Below are positions 8,842 to 18,152 of a stretch of DNA of 64,000 bases, piece by piece. The DNA lies in the NCBI GenBank assembly GCA_900538555.1, contig UPYI01000019.1, forward strand, positions 1-64,000, in the 5' to 3' direction. Position numbers and translations under genes: made by a program. Numbering within the stretch: position 1 is the stretch's first letter; every line of letters starts with the position of its first letter. Below the pieces are notes generated by a model. The model saw nothing but the letters and a program-made list of their open reading frames with translations, did not search any database and had not been told where the DNA came from. Source of the stretch: an uncultured Porphyromonadaceae bacterium. GTDB lineage: Bacteria; Bacteroidota; Bacteroidia; Bacteroidales; Barnesiellaceae.

Positions 8842-10215
8842 TCAGATGCGTTCGAGCTGCACGGTGAAGTGACGCATCAACGGGGCTTCCCATACGATAC
8901 GAACTCCATGCGTAATAGATTCACGCCGATCATACACATTCTTCAAAGCCGCAGCAATCACATCCATGTGGTTGTCGGTATATACCCGACGCGGAATTGC
9001 CAAACGTAACAGGTCGAGCCCGTTAAAGCGGTTCTCACGTGTCACCGGATCACGGTCTGCCAAAATATAACCGATCTCACATCCCCGTATACCGGCTTCC
9101 AGATAGAGTTCTACGGTAAGCGTCTGTGCCGGAAATTCTTCTTTCGGTACACAAGTCAAAACTTTCGTAGCATCCACAAATATGGCATGTCCTCCCGCCG
9201 GACGTTGATACGGAATACCGTATTCGTCGAGTTTGGCAGCCAGATATTCTACCTGATGGATACGTGTTTGCAGGTTGTCGAACTCGGTATTTTCGTCGAG
9301 ACCAATTGCCAAAGCATTCATATCGCGACCATTCATACCGCCATAGGTGAGATAGCCTTCGAATTGAACGCAATAACCTTTGGCACCTTCGTACCAATCT
9401 TTATGACGGGTAGCAATAAATCCGCCCATATTCACAATGGCATCTTTTTTCGCACTCATAGTCATACCGTCAGCCAACGAGAACATTTCGAGTACGATCT
9501 CCTTGATCGATTTGTCGGCATATCCCTCTTCGCGTGTCTTGATGAAATAGGCGTTTTCGGCAAAACGAGCCGAATCGAAAATCACCCGGACGTTGTACTT
9601 GTCCGCCACAGCCCGTACTCCTCGCAGGTTCTCCATCGAAACGGGTTGTCCGCCTGCCGTATTGTTGGTAATGGTAACAATCACGAAAGGTACTTTATCG
9701 CCATATTGTTTCAAGGCATTTTCCAATTTGTTCAAGTCCACATTTCCCTTGAACGGAATTTCGAGTTGGGTCTGTTTCGCCTCATCGATCGTACAATCCA
9801 AAGCCGTAGCCTTACGGCCTTCGATGTGTCCTTTCGTAGTATCGAAGTGTGAGTTTCCGGGCACGACATCGCCTTCATGTACGAGATACGAGAAGAGAAC
9901 GTTTTCAGCAGCACGCCCCTGATGCGTAGGAATGACATACTCAAATCCGGTAATCCGCGCAATGGCTTCTTTTAAGTTGAAGAACGAAGTGGCTCCTGCA
10001 TAAGATTCATCGCCCAACATCATTCCCGCCCATTGGCGATCGCTCATCGCTCCGGTACCCGAATCGGTAATCAAATCGATATACACTTGTTCCGCGCGCA
10101 ATTGGAATACATTGTAATGGGCTTCTTTCAGCCATTTTTCACGTTCCTCACGAGTACTTTTCCGAATCGGCTCGATCATTTTTATCTTCCACGATTCTGC
10201 AAATGGTAATTCCAT
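8842..10215 (-). CDS. tnaA: Tryptophanase
   Basis: 457 residues, PLP-dependent beta-eliminating lyase that splits tryptophan into indole, pyruvate and ammonia. The PLP lysine is in SAKKD (Lys 257 by alignment with Lys 270 of E. coli TnaA). IDLITDSGTGAMSD and PTHQGRAAEN (residues ~46-104) form the cofactor and K+ site region, and AIPRRVYT is conserved near the C-terminus. Tyrosine phenol-lyase is a close paralogue. DTTKGH and VATI-like TITNNTAGGQPVS favour tryptophanase, and the N-terminus MELPFAESWKIKM is, from memory, the form found in Bacteroides tryptophanases. No TnaC-like leader peptide is evident. A well-formed promoter lies at 10272-10303. Free-standing, with its own terminator. Confidence 0.93.
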   Translation of the reverse strand: MELPFAESWKIKMIEPIRKSTREEREKWLKEAHYNVFQLRAEQVYIDLITDSGTGAMSDRQWAGMMLGDESYAGATSFFNLKEAIARITGFEYVIPTHQGRAAENVLFSYLVHEGDVVPGNSHFDTTKGHIEGRKATALDCTIDEAKQTQLEIPFKGNVDLNKLENALKQYGDKVPFVIVTITNNTAGGQPVSMENLRGVRAVADKYNVRVIFDSARFAENAYFIKTREEGYADKSIKEIVLEMFSLADGMTMSAKKDAIVNMGGFIATRHKDWYEGAKGYCVQFEGYLTYGGMNGRDMNALAIGLDENTEFDNLQTRIHQVEYLAAKLDEYGIPYQRPAGGHAIFVDATKVLTCVPKEEFPAQTLTVELYLEAGIRGCEIGYILADRDPVTRENRFNGLDLLRLAIPRRVYTDNHMDVIAAALKNVYDRRESITHGVRIVWEAPLMRHFTVQLERI

Positions 10216-10271
10216 AGATTCAATATATTAGGTTAATGAAATTAGTCGGTGCATAAATAGCCTTCACCTAA

Positions 10272-10303
10272 CAAATATAAGCATTTTGCCGGTGTAAACC
10301 AAA
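10272..10303 (-). promoter_or_regulatory. Promoter of tnaA
   Basis: On the minus strand TTTG (10300-10303), a 20-base spacer and TATATTTG (10272-10279) match the Bacteroidota consensus at every defined position. Predicted transcription starts about 50 bases before the tnaA start codon. The rest of 10216-10470 is AT-rich and holds nothing else I can support. Confidence 0.82.
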
Positions 10304-10470
10304 CATATACAAAACAAAAACACACAACGAAACAGACATTTTGCCAATCGGATGAAAGAAAAACGCTCCATTTCCAAAAAATCGGAGTGTCTCCGACCGG
10401 AATAGATCTTATCTACCGAACATTTTGCACAACCGGATTGTTGTAACAGCAAACTAAATTTTACAAAAAC

Positions 10471-10947
10471 ATGAAGAAACTTATTTTATTTTTATGTGCC
10501 GGGCTGGCTTTGTCTGCCTGTCACTCCAATCGTCAGAACTCCATGTACGACGACAACGAATCGGTAGAAATATACGGAACGGATTCGACCGGTATGTATT
10601 CGATATACGGGTATGAAGGTATCGTTCCCGGAGAAAACGGAAAACCGGTTGAATATCTGATCGTGATTGCCGAACAGATAGATAGCGTGAACGGACAATA
10701 CCAAATGGTGACTACCTATATCGCCGCAGATAATACGCCGGTAAAATCGACTTACAGCAAAGGTCAGAAATCCACCCAGAAAGGGGTGCCCGGCAACAAA
10801 AACGCTACGGTCTATACTCTTGTTCCCGACAGCGGAAGCACCGTGGCTACCAATTTATGGGTAGAGAGCGATACGACCGTGATCGTCCTCGACAATCAAT
10901 TGAACACGCCTAAGAATAAAGAGAAATACCGGCTGACCAAAAAGTAA
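10471..10947 (+). CDS. Small lipoprotein, possibly NlpE-like
   Basis: 158 residues. The signal peptide MKKLILFLCAGLALSAC has a lipobox Cys at 17. The mature part contains a segment running from YGYEGIVPGENGK to a run of beta-strand-like sequence, reminiscent of the NlpE N-terminal lipoprotein fold (YEGTLPCADC in E. coli NlpE). The CxxC metal-binding pair of NlpE is missing, so a copper-sensing role is not supported. Probably anchored in a membrane. It is alone on the plus strand between tnaA and the convergent rlmB operon. The function is unknown; the NlpE comparison is tentative. Confidence 0.75.
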   Translation: MKKLILFLCAGLALSACHSNRQNSMYDDNESVEIYGTDSTGMYSIYGYEGIVPGENGKPVEYLIVIAEQIDSVNGQYQMVTTYIAADNTPVKSTYSKGQKSTQKGVPGNKNATVYTLVPDSGSTVATNLWVESDTTVIVLDNQLNTPKNKEKYRLTKK

Positions 10948-11021
10948 GGAAAAACGAAGAGGCAATCGCCGCGTATTTCCTATCTGCCTCCGGATTGCCC
11001 ATGCCGTAAAGGAGATCTATA

Positions 11022-11062
11022 AGAACCGCCCCCGCTACTGATATTGTAGCGGGGGCGGTTCT
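11022..11062. terminator. Bidirectional hairpin between convergent genes
   Basis: A perfect 17-bp GC-rich stem (AGAACCGCCCCCGCTAC, 11022-11038, with its complement 11046-11062) and a 7-base loop. There is no long T-run on either side. Its place between the convergent lipoprotein gene and rlmB suggests that it terminates or protects both transcripts. Confidence 0.75.
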
Positions 11063-11114
11063 GGTTAAAATAAGGATTGACTTCCCTTTTATTTCTATCG
11101 GATCTCGAAGAGTA

Positions 11115-11858
11115 TTATTGAGCCAGCATTCTCTGACGCACCACTTCGTACATCATGACGCCTGCTGCTACCGAAACATTCAACGAGCCTATGCTGCCGA
11201 CCTGAGGTATAGAAACGATTTCATCGCACAAACGCAGGTTTTCGGCTGCAACTCCCGTATCTTCCGCACCCATTACAATCGCCACGGGATCCGTATAATC
11301 GAATGCGGTATAGTTGTGCACGGCTTTTTCCGATGCTGCCACGACTTTGAAGCCGCTATCGCGCAAAAAATGGATCGCTTCGCGTATCGAGCGTTCCCGA
11401 CAAACCGGCAATGTATGCAAAGCTCCTGCCGAAGTTTTCATGGCATCGGCATTTACCGTCACACTTCCCCGTTCGGGTATTACAATGGCATGTACACCGG
11501 TACATTCGCAAGTGCGGGCTATCGCACCGAAGTTGCGTACATCGGTGATACCGTCGAGTAAAATGATGAAAGGTACTTTCCCGTCTTCGTACAGTGAAGG
11601 CACTATATCGGCAAGATGCTGGTAAGTGACCGCAGAGACGAAAGCCACCACCCCCTGATGATTTTTACGGGTAATCCGGTTGATACGTTCGATAGGCACT
11701 CGCTGCACAATGATGTTCGTACCTTTGACTGCGGCAAACAGTTCTTTTGCCAACTCGCCCTGTAAATCTTTTTTCACCAATATCTTGTCGATTTCCTTTC
11801 CGGCTTCGATCGCTTCTATCACCGTACGGATACCGAATATCATTTCATTTTTTTCCAT
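11115..11858 (-). CDS. rlmB: 23S rRNA 2'-O-ribose methyltransferase (TrmH/SpoU family)
   Basis: 247 residues. A substrate-binding N-terminal domain (FGIRTVIEAIEAGKEIDKIL) precedes a SPOUT knot domain with the three family motifs: NFGAIARTCE, IVMGAEDTGV and IPQVGSIGSLNVSVAAGV. This matches RlmB, which methylates G2251 of 23S rRNA in E. coli, although TrmH-family members with other targets look alike. An upstream ATG-in-frame extension to 11897 would overlap recN; the start at 11858 (MEKNEMIFGIR) leaves 13 bp and fits the family. Last gene of the dnaN operon. Confidence 0.88.
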   Translation of the reverse strand: MEKNEMIFGIRTVIEAIEAGKEIDKILVKKDLQGELAKELFAAVKGTNIIVQRVPIERINRITRKNHQGVVAFVSAVTYQHLADIVPSLYEDGKVPFIILLDGITDVRNFGAIARTCECTGVHAIVIPERGSVTVNADAMKTSAGALHTLPVCRERSIREAIHFLRDSGFKVVAASEKAVHNYTAFDYTDPVAIVMGAEDTGVAAENLRLCDEIVSIPQVGSIGSLNVSVAAGVMMYEVVRQRMLAQ

Positions 11859-11871
11859 ATTTCGTATAGTT

Positions 11872-13530
11872 CTAAATTCGTAACAGTTCCCGGGCATTGT
11901 TCAATGCGGCTTCGGTCAATTGTGCACCGCTGAGCATCCGGGCTATCTCTTCCAGCCGTTCTTCCTTCGAAAGTCTGATCAAACAGGTTTCCGTTCCCTT
12001 GTCCGTATCGTGCTTATATACCCGATAGTGCGTATCGCCTTTCACGGCAACTTGCGGAAGGTGTGTGATAGTCATCACCTGCATGCAGGACGACATGCTG
12101 CGCATGATCTCGCCCATCTTGTCGGCTATTTCGCCCGACACACCGGTATCTACCTCATCGAAAATAATCGTAGGCAGAGCCATCGCATCGGCAACCAAAG
12201 ACTTCACCGACAGCATCAATCGGGATATTTCTCCCCCCGATGCAATTTGTTCGACCGGCTGCAAGGATTGGTTCTTATTGGCAGCAAAGAGAAATTGCGC
12301 CTGCTCCGCCCCCATTTCGTCGTATTGTTGCTTGGCAATGAATCCGACCGAAAATTGCAGGTTGGGCATTCCCAACGGTCTGGTCCGTTCGATCAATTGC
12401 CGGGAGAAACGCTCGGCTTCCGATCGCCGCGCAACAGTCAGTTCGGCAGCCTGACGCTCCAACACGACTGTTTGTTCTTCGATTGCCTTACGCACAGCCG
12501 CCAGTTCCTGTTCAAAACCGTCGATCTGCCGGAGCTTTTGTTCCAGTTGCTCCTTTACGGCGATCAACTCCGCCTCGGTACGCACCCGATGTTTTTGTTG
12601 CAGGGTATAGAGCAGATCCAAGCGGGCTTCGACCCATTCCAAACGGGCTGGATCTACCACTACCCTCTCCTGCAAATCGGATAAGGTTTCCGAAATGTCT
12701 TTCAAGTCGATAAAATCACTTTCCAGACGAGTCGATAAATCTTCTGCCGACGGATATATTTTCGACAACGACTGTGTGCGCGTCCATGCCGATTTCAGTA
12801 CCGTAAGCAATCCGGCTTCCTCGGCATCGAACAGATGGCACAAAGCATACAACTGTTCTTTTATCTCTTCGGCATGAGCAAGCTGTTGCTGTTCGTTTTC
12901 CAACGCTTCCTGTTCGCCCGGTTGCAGTTTAGCCTCATCGAGCTGCGTATATTGGAATCTCAGAAAATCCTCTTCTTCCCGGCTCTCCTTGTCGGCTTTT
13001 TCCAAGCGGGTCTGTTCCCTCAACAACTCTTTCCAACGGTTGTAGGTAGCCCGATAGTCTGCCAGACGACCGGCATTGCCAGCCAATACATCTATGACCC
13101 GCAATTGAAAACGGCTATCGCCCAACAACAAATTCTGATGCTGCGAATGGATATCGATCAGCCGTTCGCCCAATTCTTTAAGCAAAGCGACCGATACGGG
13201 TGTGTCGTTGATGAAAGCCCGTGATTTGCCCGAAGGTAATATTTCCCGGCGCAGGATACAGTTAGACGCATCGTAATCCAGTTCTTCCGCTTCGAAAAAT
13301 TCCTGCAAGCGATAGGCGGTTATATCGAACGTGCCTTCGACAACCGACTTTTCCGAGGCATTTTTCAGCGATTTCGTGTCTGCCCGTTGTCCGAGTATCA
13401 GCGACAAAGCTCCCAATATGATCGATTTTCCGGCTCCGGTTTCACCTGTTATGACAGAGAATCCGCTACCGAAATCAATCTCTAATTTATCGATCAGCGC
13501 ATAGTTGCTGATATAGAGTTTTTTTATCAT
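11872..13530 (-). CDS. recN: DNA repair protein RecN
   Basis: 552 residues, the standard RecN length. An SMC-like ATPase used in double-strand break repair. The N-terminal Walker A is GETGAGKS at about residue 30. A central coiled coil interrupts the ATPase, and the C-terminal half carries a signature-like ASGGEISRLMLS and Walker B PTIIFDEVDTGVSG, followed by the D-loop and ITHLPQVA. No frameshift. It lies between a PorD-like gene and rlmB, with short gaps, in the dnaN operon. Confidence 0.96.
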   Translation of the reverse strand: MIKKLYISNYALIDKLEIDFGSGFSVITGETGAGKSIILGALSLILGQRADTKSLKNASEKSVVEGTFDITAYRLQEFFEAEELDYDASNCILRREILPSGKSRAFINDTPVSVALLKELGERLIDIHSQHQNLLLGDSRFQLRVIDVLAGNAGRLADYRATYNRWKELLREQTRLEKADKESREEEDFLRFQYTQLDEAKLQPGEQEALENEQQQLAHAEEIKEQLYALCHLFDAEEAGLLTVLKSAWTRTQSLSKIYPSAEDLSTRLESDFIDLKDISETLSDLQERVVVDPARLEWVEARLDLLYTLQQKHRVRTEAELIAVKEQLEQKLRQIDGFEQELAAVRKAIEEQTVVLERQAAELTVARRSEAERFSRQLIERTRPLGMPNLQFSVGFIAKQQYDEMGAEQAQFLFAANKNQSLQPVEQIASGGEISRLMLSVKSLVADAMALPTIIFDEVDTGVSGEIADKMGEIMRSMSSCMQVMTITHLPQVAVKGDTHYRVYKHDTDKGTETCLIRLSKEERLEEIARMLSGAQLTEAALNNARELLRI

Positions 13531-13549
13531 GATCTATCGTTCAAACAGT

Positions 13550-14452
13550 TTATCGAACGGTTTCTTTTATTTTACTCAACTGTTTCGTATCGGTGGGGTA
13601 TATTCCGTAGAGCAAATCGTACACTTTCGACTTCTCCGTAGCCGACGCTTTCGAATAGATGTTCACCAATTCATCGAGTTTGCTGTCGTGATACAGCGGA
13701 AAGAGTACCGACATCGGCGCAACATCGAATACAGATTGCAGCAATGCCAACGACTCGGTGATTTTCGCCCGCCCCTTATCGACACTCAAAGCCATTTGAT
13801 CCAAACCGTTGCGATGATAATCATACCACATCTGCCGGAATGCCGAAGTGGTCTGCTCCGTAAATGCGGACAGCAAGGCATACCGGTTACGGCTGTCTTC
13901 GAAAGCCTTCCACCCGGTTTCCATAGACGATTGTCCCAAAGAGACTACCTGCCGTGCCATTTCGAAAAACGGAGTGCCCCCCATCGGAGAGAAGCTGTCG
14001 AAATCCAGCCCAAGAATCATAAATACATAAAAGTTGATGACCGCCGTCAGATTACTTTCCATTGTGGTTTCGGAATAGACCAACGGTTCGTATTGCTGAT
14101 AGTTGAACTCGAATTTCGTATCTTTGAAATTGAGCAGGGTCGTCGAATAGGAACTGTTGTAAACCGGCCGCCGCGACTGCACCTGCAACTCGCAGACAAA
14201 ACGCGGATCGGAATATTCCTTGACCGTGATCATCATCGTACACTCGATCCGTTCCATCGGCGAAATCTGCGCGTTACTCCATTTCCGGTTGTTGATGTAC
14301 TCCATCAACGCCTCTTTCAAGGTGTTGAATATCTCCTTGTTTGTGCCTTGTACCTGATCGCTATTGATCTCGACACGGCAATTGAGTTCCTGCGCACACA
14401 GCGTGCCCAAGAATCCCACAACGAGGAGCGTAACCAACAATAGACGTTTCAT
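13550..14452 (-). CDS. DUF4835 family exported protein (PorD-like)
   Basis: 300 residues from the ATG at 14452; another ATG two codons upstream (14458) is possible. An N-terminal signal peptide (KRLLLVTLLVVGFLGTLCAQ) is followed by ELNCRVEINSDQVQGTNKEIF and a largely alpha/beta body. The sequence fits the Bacteroidota family DUF4835, which some annotation pipelines name type IX secretion protein PorD; I treat that name as tentative because no secretion assay or other por gene in this window supports it. It lies 12 bp after coaBC and 19 bp before recN, an order I recall as common in Bacteroidales. Confidence 0.8.
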   Translation of the reverse strand: MKRLLLVTLLVVGFLGTLCAQELNCRVEINSDQVQGTNKEIFNTLKEALMEYINNRKWSNAQISPMERIECTMMITVKEYSDPRFVCELQVQSRRPVYNSSYSTTLLNFKDTKFEFNYQQYEPLVYSETTMESNLTAVINFYVFMILGLDFDSFSPMGGTPFFEMARQVVSLGQSSMETGWKAFEDSRNRYALLSAFTEQTTSAFRQMWYDYHRNGLDQMALSVDKGRAKITESLALLQSVFDVAPMSVLFPLYHDSKLDELVNIYSKASATEKSKVYDLLYGIYPTDTKQLSKIKETVR

Positions 14453-14464
14453 AGCCAATCCGTT

Positions 14465-15664
14465 TTATTTTTTCAGATATTTCACCAGATGCGAAATAAT
14501 ATCGAGAGCCACCTCTGTTTTCGGTTTTTGCGCATAGTCGGTTTTCGACCCGTCGCGTTCGATTATCGTCACTTTGTTCGTATCGCACCGGAAACCGGCT
14601 CCCGGATCTTGCAAAGAGTTCAATACGATAAAATCGAGATTTTTCTTTTCGAGTTTGCGACAGGCATGCGAAAATTCATCGTTCGTCTCCAAAGCAAAGC
14701 CCACCAATACTTGTCCAGGGCGTTTTCTCGCTCCCAGCTCCGCCGCAATATCTTTGTTGGGTTTGAGCCGCAACTGCAAATCATCGTCGCTCCGTTTCAT
14801 TTTCACAGCGCAGGTTTCTGCCGGAGCATAGTCGGCGACTGCGGCACACATAATCGCCGCATCGGCATCGGCATAAGCCTCGACTGCCGCAGCATACATC
14901 TGCTCCGCCGACTCGACATCGACCCGGTGTATTGCCGGATGCCGGGTCTTCAACGACACAGGACCGGCAATCAGCGTCACGTCCGCCCCTTGTCCGGCAC
15001 AGGCTTCTGCCAAAGCGAATCCCATTTTCCCGGAAGAATAGTTACCGATGAAACGTACCGGATCTATTTTTTCATACGTGGGACCTGCCGTTATGACTAT
15101 TTTTTTTGCCAACAGCTGCTCCGAAGCGAAATAGCGTTCCAGAACCTCGACTATTTTATCGGGCTCTTCCATTCTGCCCTTTCCCTCCAAATGGCTTGCC
15201 AGTTCGCCCGTAGCCGGTTCGATAATATGGTTTCCATACGAACGCAACAAGTCCAGATTGTGTTGTGTGGAAGGATGTGCGAACATGTCGAGATCCATTG
15301 CCGGAGCCACGAAAACCGGAGCTTTTGCCGACAGATATGTTGTTATCAACATATTATCGGCAATCCCGTTCGCCATTTTCCCGATCGTAGAGGCTGTTGC
15401 CGGAGCGATCACTACGGCATCCGCCCAAAGTCCCAGATCGACATGGCTGTGCCATGTTCCGTCGTTAGCCGTAAAAAATTCGCTGATAACCGGTTTCCCA
15501 CTCAATGCGGACAGCGTCACCGGAGTGATAAATTCTTTTCCAGCCGGGGTAATCACCACTTGCACTTCGGCTCCTTTTTTTACAAAAGCCCGCAACAGAT
15601 AGGCGGCTTTGTAGGCTGCAATGCTCCCGGTGATACCCAATATGATATGTTTTCCGTTCAACAT
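14465..15664 (-). CDS. coaBC: Bifunctional coenzyme A synthesis protein CoaBC (Dfp)
   Basis: 399 residues. CoaC half (1-~180): FMN-dependent phosphopantothenoylcysteine decarboxylase, with GITGSIAAYKA, HSHVDLGLWADA (His 72/74) and PAMDLDM (121-127). CoaB half (~190-399): phosphopantothenoylcysteine synthetase, with TAGPTYEKIDPVRFIGNYSSGKMG and a Lys-rich nucleotide-binding end. The loop that in E. coli Dfp contains the catalytic Cys (ACG..G.GRM) reads GELASHLEGKGRM (153-165), so Ser stands where Cys is expected. Other Bacteroidota proteins may share this, but I cannot verify it here. Both steps turn phosphopantothenate into phosphopantetheine. Start and length fit the family. Confidence 0.93.
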   Translation of the reverse strand: MLNGKHIILGITGSIAAYKAAYLLRAFVKKGAEVQVVITPAGKEFITPVTLSALSGKPVISEFFTANDGTWHSHVDLGLWADAVVIAPATASTIGKMANGIADNMLITTYLSAKAPVFVAPAMDLDMFAHPSTQHNLDLLRSYGNHIIEPATGELASHLEGKGRMEEPDKIVEVLERYFASEQLLAKKIVITAGPTYEKIDPVRFIGNYSSGKMGFALAEACAGQGADVTLIAGPVSLKTRHPAIHRVDVESAEQMYAAAVEAYADADAAIMCAAVADYAPAETCAVKMKRSDDDLQLRLKPNKDIAAELGARKRPGQVLVGFALETNDEFSHACRKLEKKNLDFIVLNSLQDPGAGFRCDTNKVTIIERDGSKTDYAQKPKTEVALDIISHLVKYLKK

Positions 15665-15721
15665 AATATCCTTTTTTTTGAATCGCCCGTATAATTATAA
15701 CGGGGCGTATCCGATTTTATT

Positions 15722-16489
15722 TCAGCGTTTCAACGCCTGCAATTTAATGGCAGATATTACATTCTTCGTATTCAAAGGGAAATCGCCCTGCATCATCCAG
15801 CCATAGTAACCGATGTCTCTGCGAAATACCTCCTCGACCGGCTGTCCTTTGTACTTTCCGAAATTGAATACAGGCACATCCTTATCGTTTAAAACGATAC
15901 GCCCGGCAAAATCGACATTCCGGTTCTGAGAGGAAAATTCCGCCAATGCGGCTATCTCGTTTTTCAGATTGGAATAACGGTCGAGCTGCGCTTTCAGTAC
16001 TTCGTAAGTCGCACGCGTATCGGCATCCGCCGAATGCGCTCCGTCCAGATCTTTTCCGCAATAGAACTGATAAGCCGCCGACAAAGTGCGCTGTTCCATT
16101 TTATGGAAGATAGTCTGCACATCGACAAAACGACACTTGGAAAGGTCGATATTGATACCTACCCGCAAAAATTCTTCGACCAGCAACGGCACATCGAAAC
16201 GATTGGAGTTGTAACCGGCAATATCGCTTCCTGTAAATACTTGCGCCAACTGGTGGGAAACCTCCTTGAAAGTCGGTTGATCCGCCACATCGGCATCCGA
16301 TATGTGGTGAACCCGTGTCGCTTCTTCCGGAATATGGCGTTCGGGATTGATACGCATGGTCTTACTCTCTTCCCGCCCGTCGGGAAACACCTTGATATAA
16401 GATATTTCGACAATACGGTCGGAGGTTATATTGGTACCGGTTGTTTCCAGATCGAAGAATACAATCGGTTTTGTCAGATTCAAATCCAT
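15722..16489 (-). CDS. DnaQ-like 3'-5' exonuclease (DEDDh)
   Basis: 255 residues. The exonuclease core has ExoI FFDLETTG (Asp 13, Glu 15), ExoII GYNSNRFDVPLL and ExoIII HSADADTRATYE, so all DEDDh catalytic residues are present. A C-terminal part (~residues 190-250) with VFNFGKYKGQPVEEVF resembles the small domain found on many Bacteroidota epsilon-like exonucleases. It sits immediately after dnaN, which suits a replication or repair role. Whether it is the true DNA polymerase III epsilon subunit or a paralogue cannot be decided here. Confidence 0.9.
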   Translation of the reverse strand: MDLNLTKPIVFFDLETTGTNITSDRIVEISYIKVFPDGREESKTMRINPERHIPEEATRVHHISDADVADQPTFKEVSHQLAQVFTGSDIAGYNSNRFDVPLLVEEFLRVGINIDLSKCRFVDVQTIFHKMEQRTLSAAYQFYCGKDLDGAHSADADTRATYEVLKAQLDRYSNLKNEIAALAEFSSQNRNVDFAGRIVLNDKDVPVFNFGKYKGQPVEEVFRRDIGYYGWMMQGDFPLNTKNVISAIKLQALKR

Positions 16490-16504
16490 TATCCTGCGTG
16501 CTTT

Positions 16505-17632
16505 TTAAAAATCGTTCAGCATCATCGGCATCAACAGCATCAACAGATCCTCGTTCTCGCGATTCTCCGTAGGCAAAATCAAACCGGCACGTGTAGCATC
16601 AGCCAATTCCACTTCTACCTGAGATGCCTGTATGTTGTTCAAAATCTCAATCAGGAACGAAGCCTTGAAGCCGATCGTGAGATCGTCGCCCGTATATTCG
16701 CAAGGAACTTTTTCTTCTGCCGAAATGGAGAAATCGAGGTCTTGGGTAGATACCATCAGTTCTCCGCCTTTCAGTTGCAGTTTCACCAATCCGAGAGCCT
16801 GATCGGCAAATACGGAAACACGGCGCAATACGTTGATGAACAACGCACGGTCCAGAATCAACCGGTTGGTATTGTTTTGCGGGATTACCGAATTGTAGTT
16901 CGGATAATTGCCTTCGATAAGACGACAGTTGATCACGAAATTGGAGAGCGTGAAGCAAGCGTTGCGGTTATCGAACGAAACCTGAATATCGCCCGATTCC
17001 TTCGGAAGAATTGCTTTCAAAAGGTTCGCCGGTTTTTTCGGCAGAATAAACGAGGCTTTCAATCCGGTCTGGATCGCATGGTTTTTGAATCGCACCAGCT
17101 TATGCGTGTCGGACGAAACGAACGAAGTGCTGTCGGGATCGATGTCGATATAGATACCGTTCATGATCGGACGCAATTCATCGTCGGCGGTGGCAAAAAG
17201 CGTACAACCGATACCGGCAAGCAGTTGCTCGGCATTGATATTGAATGCTACGGCATCTTCGCTCATCGGCATTTTTTGCGGATATTCATCCCCGTTCACA
17301 CCGATAAAGTTGAAACGTCCGCTCTGATACGTGAGGAATATCTCCAAATTGTTATCGTCGATTTCGAACGTCAGCGGTTGTTCCGGCAATTCTTTCAACG
17401 GTTCCAACAAAATCTTTGCATTCACGGCAAAACGGCCTTCGCCCTCGGCATCGATCACATCGATCGATGTAGTCATGGTGGTTTCCGGATCGGATGCCGT
17501 CATCGTAAGACGTGTGCCTTCGAGTACGAACAAGAAATTGTCCAAAATCGCCATCGAGTTTTTCGAATTGATAACTTTACTAATAATCTGCAAATGAGAC
17601 AACAGTGCCGTACTGGATACAATAAACTTCAT
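16505..17632 (-). CDS. dnaN: DNA polymerase III sliding clamp (beta)
   Basis: 375 residues, three-domain clamp of standard length. The N-terminus MKFIVSSTALLSHLQIISKV, the MPMSEDAVAF linker and the C-terminal LLMPMMLNDF are typical of Bacteroidota DnaN. The clamp encircles DNA and tethers polymerases and repair enzymes. It is the first gene of a six-gene minus-strand operon (dnaN, dnaQ-like, coaBC, porD-like, recN, rlmB) with gaps of 6-60 bp. A -7 box TATATTTG lies at 17731-17738, about 100 bp upstream. Confidence 0.96.
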   Translation of the reverse strand: MKFIVSSTALLSHLQIISKVINSKNSMAILDNFLFVLEGTRLTMTASDPETTMTTSIDVIDAEGEGRFAVNAKILLEPLKELPEQPLTFEIDDNNLEIFLTYQSGRFNFIGVNGDEYPQKMPMSEDAVAFNINAEQLLAGIGCTLFATADDELRPIMNGIYIDIDPDSTSFVSSDTHKLVRFKNHAIQTGLKASFILPKKPANLLKAILPKESGDIQVSFDNRNACFTLSNFVINCRLIEGNYPNYNSVIPQNNTNRLILDRALFINVLRRVSVFADQALGLVKLQLKGGELMVSTQDLDFSISAEEKVPCEYTGDDLTIGFKASFLIEILNNIQASQVEVELADATRAGLILPTENRENEDLLMLLMPMMLNDF

Positions 17633-17730
17633 AGTGTATAATTTTTTTGTTTTTAAGCTGTGTTTTAAACCGAAGAAACAGACTTTTATGCCTTGTCCGG
17701 CATACGATTTCCACGGAACTATTTAACAAG

Positions 17731-17738
17731 CAAATATA
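17731..17738 (-). promoter_or_regulatory. Probable -7 box of the dnaN operon
   Basis: TATATTTG on the minus strand matches TAnnTTTG exactly and lies 99 bp before the dnaN start codon. A -33 TTTG at the normal distance is not seen. The remainder of 17739-17910 shows no gene; the short frame read across it on the minus strand has no recognisable content. Confidence 0.5.
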
Positions 17739-17910
17739 ATCTTTTTCTGTGAAAGTGAAGGCATCCGACAGAAGAAAAAAGAAACGGGTGCAAAAATATC
17801 TACTCAAAAAAAACATGGAACATCCACCATATATGAATATTCCCGAAGAAGAATTTTTGAAAGAACAGAACAAATATCACAAGTCGCTACTATTACATCT
17901 ACAAAAAATA

Positions 17911-17996
17911 TTATCTTTGTAGAAGATAAGCTGCACTCGGCATAGCCATTCAAACAAGTTTGATGTCTCTGCTCTCGATTTGCATTATATTTGCGT
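17911..17996 (+). repeat. Dispersed MITE-like element copy
   Basis: One end reads TTATCTTTGTAGAAGATAAGCTGCA and the other, on the opposite strand, CGCAAATATAATGCAAATC, so the ends are imperfect inverted repeats. Inside are CTCGGCATA, the inverted pair CAAACaagTTTG and TCTCTGCTCTCGATTTGC. Two -7-like boxes are present: TATCTTTG at 17912-17919 and TATATTTG at 17986-17993. Between this element and 18130 I see nothing else recognisable. Confidence 0.75.
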
Positions 17997-18152
17997 TATG
18001 TGCGAATATAGGAGGCAACTCGGCATATTTGTATATGATTTTCAAACATCAGACCATATCGGGTTTGTACATTTTTCGAGTATGAAAATTAAACTTAAAA
18101 CTGCACTGCCTATGTAATAAAAAAACAAAGACATAAAATAAAGAAGCGTTAG

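Noticed and set aside
10264..10452. 62-codon frame between tnaA and the small lipoprotein
   Set aside because: It runs across the tnaA promoter and has no family signature; the region is AT-rich spacer.
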